Positions 56,101 to 61,855 of a DNA stretch of 64,000 nt are shown piece by piece. Positions within the stretch are counted from its first letter, which is position 1. Each line of letters opens with the position of its first letter. The stretch lies in contig NW_024881295.1 in assembly GCF_018691265.1 (NCBI RefSeq), forward strand, positions 13,188,314-13,252,313, read 5' to 3'. Below the pieces are notes generated by a model that did not search any database, was not told the DNA's origin, and worked only from the letters and a program-made list of their open reading frames with translations. Both the position numbers and the translations under genes were made by a program. The DNA comes from Tyto alba (Eukaryota; Chordata; Aves; Strigiformes; Tytonidae).

Positions 56101-58764
56101 AAGCTATTTCTGACAAAACTACCAACCAGCTTTTAGTAGTGAATGAAGATGTGAAGGCAACATAGTGAAGCTGGCAATAGGCACTGTGCCTTTTTTATTA
56201 AGCTTAACAGGATTTTTAATGTTTTTTTCTTTCCAGGTTCTGAAGTCATAAAGCTGTTTGTGATTCTTAGTTGAGGCTGAGGAGTTACACAAGAACAAAG
56301 ACATTACTCTTAAAGCACTCTTAAAAAAGAAAGATTTTTCTCTAACATTAATTTTTACACTGATCACCTTTTACTTTACTTTTATTTATATATTTTAGGA
56401 TAATGAAAAAAACCCAAACCCTGTCAACTCGCGGTGTCTGAGACAAATTTAAATAGAAGACACTAAAGCTTACATATGCTTGTAAAACCACCAGTTTGGG
56501 CTGGTTTGGTTTTCTTTTTTTTTTTGGTATAATTTTTCAGTGTGTCTCTAATGTGTCTGTATGATTAATTTTGGTCACAAGTAGGGGATTCATATTTTGG
56601 GAAAGTAAGAGCATGCAGATTATACAGGAAAGATTTTGAGTGGAGTAATTCAAAATGCTAGGAAATGAATGTAGGTACAAAAACTACAAAGTGTCAAACA
56701 AATTGCTCCAACTCCCACTTAACGTAAAAAAATATGTAAGATGCATCAAGATGCCCATATGTATAAATGATATGCTTCTGAGAGATGAACTGACAGATAA
56801 TTTCAAAATTTATTGCAGTGCTTAACATTGAGACCTCTAGATTCCAGGTCTGGAACCATAGTTTTGCTTTAGGTACCTAAGCTTCCTAAATAGTGAAAGG
56901 GGAAAACAATGTATTTTACAGAAGAAGTCACAACAGCCTAGGTTTCTTAGGAAAGAACCATCTAAACCATCTTGAAGAGTGAGTTAGGATCTAAATTTTA
57001 CTCTTCACAGCTCTGACTGCTTTAATCTGCGCTACAGGACTGTTCCTCCTTCCCTTGCATTCATATCCCCGAGGTGTCCCCTGAGGGCAAGTAGCTTCCA
57101 AAAGCTGAGCAGTGAACACATCTTTTTTTTTTTTTTTTTCTTTGACAGGCAGTGGGACAAAGTTGTGCCATTGCCATCCTCCCCTGCATCTTTTCTTGAA
57201 AGGATTCAAATGCATATCAACACTGCCTTCCATTCACCAGCAACAGCCTCCCAACTCAGTTGTAGATTACACTGGGGAAGAATACTTGCTGCTCACCTGT
57301 AGCAGTATTTGAATTTTCATGCAGTGATTAAGTAGGTATACTCAGAGGGGCTGAAGGTGCGAATAACTCTCTGGCTGGGTGGTTAAAGGCAAGAGGAGGA
57401 GAGTCCTGGGTTACAACCCTTGCCCCAATGAGTCTGACATGCAGAATACTAATAGAGGATAGGAATTTACTGCTGCTACTATCACTGGATCAATTAATAG
57501 TTAATTAATTCATATGAATTGGAACAATTTCAATAAAAATAAGTTTCAATAAAAAATAAGTTTTACTTCTCTCAGGATACTTTGTAGACTATTCTGTAGG
57601 GGCTAGAACAGTCTTTAGAAATGAGTCTTAGTCCCTGAAGTGTATCTTTGGATAAGAAATAAACTGACACTTCCATGTATTGCATGCATGCTCTAAAAGT
57701 TGGTCTCAAAAGCATATTGCCTGGACTCAGCTTTAATATCTATGGCCCAGAAGCTGAACGTTAGATGCCAGGTGAATCTTCATGTCATATGAAAGAATCA
57801 AGAAAATCTAAACCCAAATAAATGAGGGACCCAAATACTGTACACACGTCCAGGAACACTTAAAGGAGGATTCTGAAAACTTTTGCAGTTCTGAACATAG
57901 ATACTTACCCATAACAAATACTTAAATAACTGCAGTTATATAGGCATAGATAAATCACAGAACCTTTTTCTTTTAATCAATTAAGTGACATTGTTTATCA
58001 TGAAATACTGGACATTTGCAGTTTTATATTGGGGTTTTGGAGAGGGGATTGTTTTGTTTTCTGAGCAGGTAAGTTAATTGAGTTTGAAGTTGAGAACTAT
58101 AGCTTCTGCAAATGCTTAAGCAACCAGATGAACGTGTAGTTTCTGAGGCATGCCTTATCTCTGATAATGGGAATCACTCCAATATAAAAGGAGATTCTTA
58201 ACAGAATTAAGATGTCATGGTAGAAGATACTACACTACACTTTATTCTGCCTCAACTGGACAGTGCATTACTGCTGCAGCACCATTCTTCTCAGAGGTAT
58301 TATCACTGTTGATACACAAGTTATTTAATTTGCTATAAGAACAACGTGTGCGGCATATAACAACTTTGGATGTTAAAATGTATTCTTTCCCCATGTTTAA
58401 AAGTCATTGGGCTAAAAGTCTTCAGTTTGAAAAAACACCACATCCTGAAAGACACTGGAGTTTATCACTCCGTCCAAAAATGCCAGAATTGAAGTACTGT
58501 ATAGGTAGAGGAGAAAAACAGTAGAAGTGGGATTTGTGTTCTGTATTATTTCAGTTTATTTTAAAGAGTTACTTGGATATTCACAAAGTCTGCCTTATTT
58601 GCATAGTAGATCATAAAAACACTCCATCAGAATCTTTGCATTTGTGGCTAATAAACTAATAAAGTGTCATTATATTTACAGGTTACCGGAATGTTCCCCT
58701 GTTGTCCAAAGATGGTGGCAATCTCGAACCTGCATCACTGTTTGTTCATATCTGGTACTATTAA
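2034..58764 (+). CDS. PLCZ1: PLCZ1, 1-phosphatidylinositol 4,5-bisphosphate phosphodiesterase zeta (12 coding exons, gene-level entry)
   Basis: PLC zeta is the sperm-delivered enzyme that hydrolyses PIP2 to IP3 and diacylglycerol and sets off the egg calcium oscillations of fertilisation. Joining the 12 exons listed separately gives 638 codons if counting starts at the CTG at 2034. The order is EF-hand region (1 to about 140), X domain (about 156-300), linker (about 300-377), Y domain (about 378-495) and C2 (about 518-636). Active-site residues of the PLC family are in place: His172 in SSHNTYL, Glu202 and Asp204 in CLEIDCWDG, His217 in YHGHT, Glu251 in LSLENHC, Ser407, and Arg434 and Tyr436 in TRIYPKG. 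The lack of a PH domain and the neighbours CAPZA3 and PIK3C2G separate it from PLC delta genes. All phases agree and no internal stop is present. The start codon is the only doubt. Introns are included in this span. Confidence 0.95.
2172..6028 (+). other. PLCZ1: PLCZ1 intron 1
   Basis: A 3.9 kb AT-rich intron from GTGAGG to a CTTTTTTTTTCCAG acceptor. It carries a CR1 fragment at its start (listed separately). I see no coding similarity in the rest. Confidence 0.8.
2368..2730 (-). repeat. CR1 LINE 3' fragment
   Basis: The plus strand begins GAATCATAGAATCATTTAGG and continues into GGTTGGAAAAGACC, the reverse complement of the tandem ATTCTATG-type 3' end of avian CR1. The element is therefore antisense to PLCZ1. 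It runs through the typical block near CCACCACTTTCCTGGGCAG and fades out around 2700-2730. It is 5'-truncated, as is usual for CR1. Confidence 0.9.
6029..6263 (+). CDS. PLCZ1: PLCZ1 exon 2: EF-hand region
   Basis: The acceptor is TTTTCCAG and the donor GAAG|GTATGAA. The exon starts in phase 0 and ends with one base of a Val codon (residues 47-124). It contains MEDFRAIYR, followed by HEIFRAYS and KYEPIEE, the standard EF-hand lobe of PLC delta/zeta. The preceding loop ([11 protein letters not shown]) is basic and lacks the spaced acidic ligands and central Gly of a calcium-binding EF loop. It is also one residue longer than I expect from mammals. The role of this lobe is to support calcium sensitivity and membrane targeting of the catalytic core. 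Confidence 0.95.
7650..7880 (-). repeat. Degraded CR1-like 3' fragment
   Basis: The stretch CACAGAATTATGG..., followed by GATGGGAAAGGACCTCAGGAGG and then CTGCTCAAAACAAAG, follows the layout of a CR1 3' end read antisense, but is much more diverged than the copy beside it. The boundaries are approximate. It may be an older CR1 into or next to which the 7904 copy was inserted. Confidence 0.5.
7904..9170 (-). repeat. CR1 LINE copy with ORF2 remnants, internally rearranged
   Basis: The 3' end is the GAATCATAGCATCATAG repeat at 7904. Reading leftward on the minus strand from about 8600, a frame encodes [18 protein letters not shown] and [15 protein letters not shown], the C-terminal part of CR1 reverse transcriptase. 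Further out (about 8780-9130) the minus strand encodes pieces such as LKLARDIS and AEVLS, which belong between endonuclease and reverse transcriptase in CR1 ORF2. The intervening core is missing, so the copy is internally deleted or is two adjacent insertions. It is not functional. Confidence 0.85.
9868..9989 (+). repeat. Imperfect tandem duplication, about 55-65 bp unit
   Basis: The segment TATGCATATTCTTC, then AGTTGTGGTGTAATATTTCTGC, recurs as TATGCATATTCTTC, then GGTTGTGGTGTAACATTTCTGC. The second unit carries an extra short GCTGCTGGAG segment. It is intronic and no function is visible. Confidence 0.75.
14640..15810 (+). repeat. Ancient CR1 (CR1-L3-like) LINE fragment, sense
   Basis: Weak but ordered similarity to an old CR1-type LINE. 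GTCATCAATGACTTAGAGTC and CAAACTGAAAGG are followed by a decayed reverse-transcriptase region ([10 protein letters not shown]), then ATGGAGTTCAATAAGGAGAAG, then a 3' part with GGAAGTCATTAAGAATAGCTT. No intact frame spans it; the 85-codon frame at 15233-15490 is part of this relic. The family name is from memory of such elements, so the subfamily is uncertain. Confidence 0.6.
16013..16110 (+). repeat. Tandem duplication, about 50 bp unit
   Basis: GATTGATAATTGATAACTGC and then AATTCTAACTTGTAATTTGTG are followed by GATTGATAATTGCAGTTCTA and then ACTTGTAAACTGTG. Two imperfect copies lie directly side by side within intron 2. Confidence 0.75.
17159..17360 (+). CDS. PLCZ1: PLCZ1 exon 3: start of X domain, catalytic His
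   Basis: The acceptor is TTGTTCAG and the donor CACCAG|GTATTT. The first two bases complete Val125, and the last two begin Ser192. It reads [10 protein letters not shown] at the end of the EF lobe, then VYQDMNHPL and [12 protein letters not shown], the PLC X-box entry with the first catalytic histidine (His172), and then [11 protein letters not shown]. This is unmistakably PLC delta/zeta. Confidence 0.97.
17361..19084 (+). other. PLCZ1: PLCZ1 intron 3
   Basis: A 1.7 kb intron whose first 180 bases hold the T/G-rich tract described separately. The open frames at 17853-18241 on both strands are not conserved-looking and have no domain. Confidence 0.8.
17396..17540 (+). repeat. T/G-rich low-complexity tract (TTTG/TTTTG)
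   Basis: About 145 bases made almost only of T with interspersed G, including five or more GTTT units in a row. It begins about 35 bases after the exon 3 donor. A lysine-rich frame on the opposite strand is an artefact of this composition. Confidence 0.9.
19085..19229 (+). CDS. PLCZ1: PLCZ1 exon 4: X domain, metal-binding Glu/Asp and second His
   Basis: The acceptor is TTTTGAAG and the donor TTTGTG|GTATGT; 145 bases. It reads [16 protein letters not shown] then [16 protein letters not shown]. Glu202 and Asp204 match the calcium ligands and His217 the second catalytic histidine of the PLC family. It joins exon 3 through a split Ser codon (AG|T). All residues needed for catalysis in this part are kept. 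Confidence 0.97.
19230..22064 (+). other. PLCZ1: PLCZ1 intron 4
   Basis: A 2.8 kb AT-rich intron with a short TATATA run right after the donor and T-runs near 21841 and 21894. I recognise no repeat family or gene in it. Confidence 0.8.
22065..22217 (+). CDS. PLCZ1: PLCZ1 exon 5: end of X domain
   Basis: The acceptor is ATTTCCAG and the donor CCTGAG|GTAATA; 153 bases in phase 0. It reads [19 protein letters not shown] and ends TQLPSPE. Glu251 in LSLENHC is the conserved catalytic-site glutamate. The TQLPSPE-to-ALKFKIL junction with the next exon is the standard end of the PLC X box. Confidence 0.97.
22628..22671 (+). repeat. 22-bp direct tandem pair
   Basis: TATATACAAATACAGTTAAG occurs twice in a row, the unit being 22 bases and the copies almost identical. 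This is a small recent slippage duplication within intron 5. Confidence 0.85.
28470..28975 (+). repeat. CR1 LINE fragment, sense
   Basis: The stretch CTGCACCTGGGGAGGAATTG, then CACCAGTACAGCCTGG, GGGGTTCCTGGTGGACAAG and ATCCTGGGCTTCATTAGG, is the 3' portion of CR1 ORF2. It is followed, after a deletion near 28705, by the 3' region with GTGAGGGTGGTCAGGCACTG and GGTTGGACCGGATGATCTCC. It lacks the final CR1 terminal repeat. It lies in the PLCZ1 sense direction. Confidence 0.85.
30383..31082 (+). mobile_element. Solo LTR of an avian endogenous retrovirus, with microsatellite
   Basis: It begins TGTTTTGGATTGAACCTGGC and ends AAACCAGGACA, with TG and CA termini. It matches the LTR at 53872-54480 over many blocks, including CACACAGCTGCTC, GACAGTTTAATA versus AACAGTTTAATA, GAGCATGATGTTA versus GAGCAGGATGTTA, and CAACAGCTGCAGA. 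No internal viral genes flank it, so it is a solo LTR. Its extra length is mostly the TAA-type array at 30540-30676. No clear target-site duplication is visible. It is sense to PLCZ1. Confidence 0.75.
30540..30676 (+). repeat. TAA/TAG trinucleotide array inside the LTR
   Basis: About 135 bases of TAA units with periodic TAG, ending in a short CAA run. It follows directly on the A/T-rich part of the LTR after CAGTTTAATAATTG. The related LTR at 53872 has no such array, so it expanded after insertion or in a subfamily. Confidence 0.9.
33494..33724 (+). CDS. PLCZ1: PLCZ1 exon 6: X-Y linker
   Basis: The acceptor is TTCTACAG and the donor CCAAAG|GTAACT; 231 bases in phase 0 (residues 292-368). It opens with [14 protein letters not shown], whose lysines line the PIP2-binding pocket in PLC delta. 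The linker follows: an acidic stretch ([16 protein letters not shown]) and then a basic, Pro-rich stretch ([21 protein letters not shown]). In mammalian PLC zeta the basic linker binds PIP2 and contributes a nuclear-localisation signal; the same role here is inferred. Confidence 0.95.
33725..35958 (+). other. PLCZ1: PLCZ1 intron 6
   Basis: A 2.2 kb intron with a GTTTT repeat of about five units near 35502-35525. Open frames near 34800 show no domain. I see nothing else recognisable. Confidence 0.8.
35959..36115 (+). CDS. PLCZ1: PLCZ1 exon 7: end of linker and start of Y domain
   Basis: The acceptor is ATTATTAG and the donor CATTCAG|GTAATT; 157 bases. It opens [16 protein letters not shown]. 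The first residues extend the basic cluster of exon 6, so the spliced linker reads [28 protein letters not shown] is the PLC Y-box entry. Ser407, in NNSIGE, lies at the right distance from Arg434 to be the PIP2-phosphate-contacting serine of PLC delta1. Confidence 0.96.
36116..37719 (+). other. PLCZ1: PLCZ1 intron 7
   Basis: A 1.6 kb intron. Its middle (about 36450-36960) is richer in G and C than the flanks and ends in a run of about 20 A, treated as a finding. Nothing else is recognisable. Confidence 0.8.
37720..37836 (+). CDS. PLCZ1: PLCZ1 exon 8: Y domain core
   Basis: The acceptor is GTTTTTTAG and the donor AAATGG|GTATGT; 117 bases, with split codons at both ends (Ala421 and Val460). 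It reads [19 protein letters not shown], then [16 protein letters not shown], the most conserved PLC Y-box block. Arg434 and Tyr436 correspond to the substrate-contacting pair of PLC delta1. Confidence 0.97.
45281..45620 (-). repeat. Retroposed polyadenylated 3' end, source unknown
   Basis: On the minus strand the sequence reads TTTATTAATAAAGACTTACT, then TCTACGAG, then a run of about 17-18 A (plus-strand T-run near 45287-45304). A poly(A) signal about 15 bases before an A-tail is the mark of a reverse-transcribed mRNA or of a polyadenylated element. The body upstream on that strand is GC-richer than the intron around it. I cannot name the source and the far boundary is a guess. Confidence 0.45.
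46555..46620 (+). repeat. Short CR1 fragment, sense
   Basis: AAAGCTGAGAGGATGGCAAC, followed by AAGACTGATCAGAGGGTTGG, matches the block of CR1 ORF2 that encodes [14 protein letters not shown] in the 7904-9170 copy. Only about 65 bases are recognisable. Confidence 0.5.
50187..50359 (+). CDS. PLCZ1: PLCZ1 exon 9: end of Y domain
   Basis: The acceptor is ATGTTATAG and the donor ATAAAG|GTAAAC; 173 bases. It reads [18 protein letters not shown], then [15 protein letters not shown], and ends PMSLSIK. This closes the Y half of the TIM barrel and leads into the C2 domain. The first two bases complete Val460. Confidence 0.97.
51799..51866 (+). repeat. (GAAT)n / (ATGA)n microsatellite, about 17 units
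   Basis: About 68 uninterrupted bases of the tetranucleotide GAAT, with imperfect units on both sides. Purity over this length suggests length polymorphism. Confidence 0.95.
53088..53283 (+). repeat. CR1 LINE 3' end, sense
   Basis: GAGGGTGGTGAAACACTGG, then ACAGGTTGCCCAGAGAGGTG and GGTCCCTTCCAACACAAACC, end in ATTCTATGATTTGAT, the standard CR1 3' end in direct orientation. A run of 24 T abuts its 5' side (53064-53087). It is a truncated copy about 220 bases before the exon 10 acceptor. Confidence 0.92.
53500..53632 (+). CDS. PLCZ1: PLCZ1 exon 10: start of C2 domain
   Basis: The acceptor is ATTTTCCAG and the donor AGCAATG|GTGAGT; 133 bases (residues 518-561 plus one base). It reads [11 protein letters not shown], then [18 protein letters not shown], the first strands of the PLC delta/zeta C2 domain. 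C2 binds phospholipid (PI3P and PI5P in mammalian PLC zeta) and is needed for activity in eggs. Confidence 0.96.
53633..55328 (+). other. PLCZ1: PLCZ1 intron 10
   Basis: A 1.7 kb intron largely occupied by a solo LTR (53872-54480). A roughly 19-base repeat containing TAGCACTCTCCT occurs twice at 53809-53839, just before it. The rest is unremarkable. Confidence 0.8.
53872..54480 (+). mobile_element. Solo LTR of an avian endogenous retrovirus
   Basis: It begins TGTTGTGGGCTCACCCTGG and ends AAAACCAGGACA, about 609 bases, with TG and CA ends. It has the familiar avian LTR blocks CACACAGCTGCTCGCTCACT, GACAGTTTAATAGG, ACTTCCCATGGGCAGGCAGG and GAACTGCTCAGCAATAGC. No gag, pol or env remnants flank it. 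I could not see a clear target-site duplication (CCCAG on the left, CTAAG on the right). It is the same family as the LTR at 30383 and is also sense to PLCZ1. Confidence 0.8.
55329..55478 (+). CDS. PLCZ1: PLCZ1 exon 11: C2 domain core
   Basis: The acceptor is TTTTCATTAG and the donor AGTAAAG|GTAATA; 150 bases. With the G from exon 10 it reads [19 protein letters not shown], then [18 protein letters not shown] and [11 protein letters not shown]. The NP.W-like SPRWDE motif and the VEDE--L-ANEFLGQ strand are diagnostic of PLC delta/zeta C2. Confidence 0.97.
55479..58681 (+). other. PLCZ1: PLCZ1 intron 11
   Basis: A 3.2 kb intron with a T-run near 57122-57140 and T-rich stretches near 56515. The minus-strand frame at 56991-57233 and the plus-strand frame over the T-run have no domain. 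No repeat family is recognised. Confidence 0.8.
58682..58764 (+). CDS. PLCZ1: PLCZ1 exon 12: C terminus and stop
   Basis: The acceptor is TATTTACAG. It reads [19 protein letters not shown], then FVHIWYY and TAA at 58762-58764. RHVPLL-like entry followed by GASLFVHI and a short aromatic tail is the usual PLC delta/zeta C2 ending. The first two bases complete Gly612. Confidence 0.97.
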
Positions 58765-58809
58765 TGACGCTCTGCAGTAGCAGTTGTTCTGGAAGATCAC
58801 ACCCTGCTC

Positions 58810-58815
58810 AATAAA
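58810..58815 (+). terminator. Poly(A) signal AATAAA for PLCZ1
   Basis: A canonical AATAAA lies 46 bases after the PLCZ1 stop codon, implying a very short 3' UTR. T/G-rich bases follow around 58898-58914. Another plus-strand AATAAA is present near 60920. Use is inferred. Confidence 0.6.
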
Positions 58816-60956
58816 GCAACATCACTAAGCTTGCAACAACCCAGTGGTCTGATTTCCAGACTGGCACATTCTCAATGACTTTATTAAGCTAATGGGACTT
58901 CTTGTGTGAGTAAATGGTATCCTGACTAAGTAATGGCTACTGATGTTGACCCTACCATTATTTAGAACTAATTCATAAAGGCTGAGGTTTTTTGGACATT
59001 TTAAAAATTCATATAATAATTCTATTTATAGCTAATTTCAAAATTATTATTAATTACTGAGTGAGAATAATAGTCTAATATTTATGATCCAGAGACTGCA
59101 AAATTATGAGCATGTCACATTGACATTTGTATTGAACATAATTTCTTACCATTGTATCTTTCCAAGGGAACCAGAAAAATTACACATACAGTGTACCCTT
59201 TAAATTTACAATAAGAGCAGCTTCTGATCGGGCTGTACCTCTTTATTGTCCACTGTAATTTTGCTACCTGGAAAAACGGTTTTGAGAGAAAACCCCAGCT
59301 CCTAAAATGATAAAAACTCAGATGCTAATATCTCTACTTTTTCTTAGCTTAGTCTTGAACCTCCTGCTGCTAAAGGCAGACAAATAATTCACGGACTGAT
59401 GTGAAAAGGGCTATGTTCCTCATAGCAGCACGGAGCTTAGGATACATCTTACTGTGAACTCAGGAAATAGGAAGCACAATGCTTTGAACTGAACTAGAAG
59501 AGTTGTAGAAAGGGCAGAGTTGATTGTGTGATATAAGATCTCTGAGGATAACTTCTTGCCTGACATAGTGATCAGTGTAGATCTTGCCCATAAGGTACAG
59601 CTTTCCATTCTTCTTTACAAAACTGAAGTATTGTCAAGCTTCCACAGAACCATATTGACCCAGTGAATTGCAGATGTTACTCAAACATGGATTTTTGGTT
59701 TGTTTTGTTTTCAAAAAAGGATGTTATAATGATAGGCTTCTTTCTTTAATACCAAACGGTATTGCTTATGTTTGCAGCCAGTTCTGGTAATATTATATTT
59801 TAATGCTCTTTTTATTTAATGCTATTTCATTTAATGTTGCTCTAAGATGGAAAATCAGGGCATGTGGTAAACAATGATTAGAAAATGTCACAGGAAATAA
59901 CACTATTAGAAAATTGCATTATAGTTATAATAAGGAAACCAAGACAGCAGACTAAGAAGAATCTAAAATCAATATTGAACTGTAATGTCAGGTAACTTGA
60001 TAACATTGTAAGCTGGCCTCAATGTGTTTTCTGTGCCTGAGTGACAAGTCACTTGATTCTTTACCCAGGAAAGCCTATAGTCTAAAATGTTAGACTTAGT
60101 GATCTTCGTAGTGATCATATCTGTATGCTAGCCAATATCCCTTTCATGTGGTAAATACTGTATAGCTTTTTTCATCTCTGAAGAGTACTAATAATATTAA
60201 TATTCAAGCAGAGTTCCCTCCACCTTCCCTTACTGAGGAGGAGTTTAATTTCCCCAGGCAATCTGGTGTATCTATTCTCAGATAAATACTGACCAAGTAA
60301 CATATTCAATTGGTTTGATGCTGAGAAAAACTCCAGCTTGCTTAGTTTCCTAAATAACATTCCTAGTCCCACTGCAGGAGCTTTATACAACATTATGTTC
60401 TGAAGACTGATTTGTGAGTGTCCTTTGGGAGAAGGGAGGCAATTATCTTCAGCTTCTGGCATTATTATCCCTCTGTTGACCACTTTTCCACCTGGTAGGA
60501 CAAATGTCAGACCTACTCAGTATATGGTAACTTAAAATTTTACAGCAGATCAGATCACAAATCAACATGTCTCCTGCGCCTTGAAAAATGTGCCCTTGGT
60601 CTGGAGAGGTATATATACATGATCAGCTATGTGTGTGTAAGAAACTGGCAATAATTGACAGTTCATTATGGTTGCTCACATGGTAAATGTTTAAAGATGT
60701 GCTTAAGTGCTTCCTCAATTTAGCTAAAAATGCTTTGAAGAACACAATCCATAATTAGCCTCAGTGAACTCAAAGGAACCACTCACTTTCATTGTTTAAT
60801 ATGTATATATACATTTTATAGCCCTGAGGTCAATGCATGTATTGACTTGATTCCCTTATGCAGCATGAGAATGCAATGTGGTAAGACTGGTGAACAAAGA
60901 TTTCTTATAGCACGATCTTAAATAAATACCACACTGAAAGCTCATACTCAATATGT

Positions 60957-60966
60957 TTTATTTATT
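60957..60966 (-). terminator. Candidate poly(A) signals for PIK3C2G
   Basis: The plus strand reads TTTATTTATT, giving two overlapping AATAAA signals on the minus strand about 740 bases after the PIK3C2G stop. No closer canonical AATAAA was noticed on that strand. Use is inferred only. Confidence 0.35.
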
Positions 60967-61702
60967 CGTCAATATTAGCTTGTCCCTCCTTCCTCTCTTC
61001 TTGCAACTGACCAGTTGTATCTGCTTCTTGGATGTCAGAATAAAAGAAACAATGACATATCTTAGTGACAAATTAATATCTTGTGTATTGAATGTTACAT
61101 CATATCAAAAGTTAAAAGCATACCAACATATTCTGCACAAAATGTGTAAAGTGCAAAGCTTTTAAGTTCTTTTTTTCTTTTTTTAAAATATGTATTGATC
61201 GTACAAGATTTAACATTAAATCTGTTAGATATCTGAAATGTATTGGCACCCAGGGAACCATCCCATAGTTCTCTGGTGAAATCATCATATGCAGTGGGGT
61301 CATAGCAGATGCTGATAAATTACACCATTATCACCATTGTTTCAACACAGTCAATGGAATTAATGAACAAAGAACTAGGCCCCACATTTTGATGTGTACA
61401 GAATTTAGTATTTTTACAGTACTATTTAATATGAACAAACTAAAAATCTTTACTGTTGTCATAAGAATTTCCCGTATGCTGCTACAAGTTCCTAGCATGT
61501 GGTTTCTGAAACTCATACTGACAGGAATCTGTTCCAGGGAGATGGTAGCAATTTTAAGACAATAGCCTTATGATTAGAAATGTTAAGGTATGTGATCAGC
61601 AGATGACTGCATATTCTCAAGGGCAACTGAGACAAAATGGACCGTGGGAAATGGGATAAAGAAACATTAGTGGATAAATAATTGAATTATCTTAGACAAC
61701 AT

Positions 61703-61855
61703 TTAAATTACACTGTTTCCCAGTGGATACCACTTTTCTTCATTTAACTGGACGCTGCTCAGCTGAATGTTAACAGCTCCCACAAATGTTCCTTTGCTTT
61801 TCACCACAAGCTTCAGTACACGGCCTTTGAGCTCTGTAACTTTGTCATACACAAC
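61703..61855 (-). CDS. PIK3C2G: PIK3C2G terminal coding exon (C-terminal C2 domain end)
   Basis: Class II PI3-kinase C2-gamma makes PI3P and PI(3,4)P2; class II enzymes end in PX and C2 domains. On the minus strand an acceptor TATTTCAG is followed by 50 codons and TAA. They read VVYDKVTELKGRVLKLVVKS, then GTFVGAVNIQLSSVQL and EKWYPLGNSVI. The R.L.L.V.S...FVG...I.L......WYPL pattern is the last part of a class II PI3K C2 domain, and the WYPLGNS ending fits the gamma isoform as I remember it. Position and convergent orientation beside PLCZ1 agree with the mammalian map. The preceding exon was not found and probably lies beyond the window. Confidence 0.8.
   Translation of the reverse strand, partial: VVYDKVTELKGRVLKLVVKSKGTFVGAVNIQLSSVQLNEEKWYPLGNSVI

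Larger units (their letters stand above)
58765..61702. other. Intergenic spacer between convergent PLCZ1 and PIK3C2G
   Basis: About 2.9 kb of AT-rich sequence containing the PLCZ1 3' UTR on the left and, on the right, the expected 3' UTR of the minus-strand PIK3C2G exon. Frames such as 60172-60483 minus have no recognisable domain. Confidence 0.7.

Noticed and set aside
60172..60483. 103-codon minus-strand frame between PLCZ1 and PIK3C2G
   Set aside because: No recognisable family. It lies beyond the likely PIK3C2G poly(A) signal and is probably chance.
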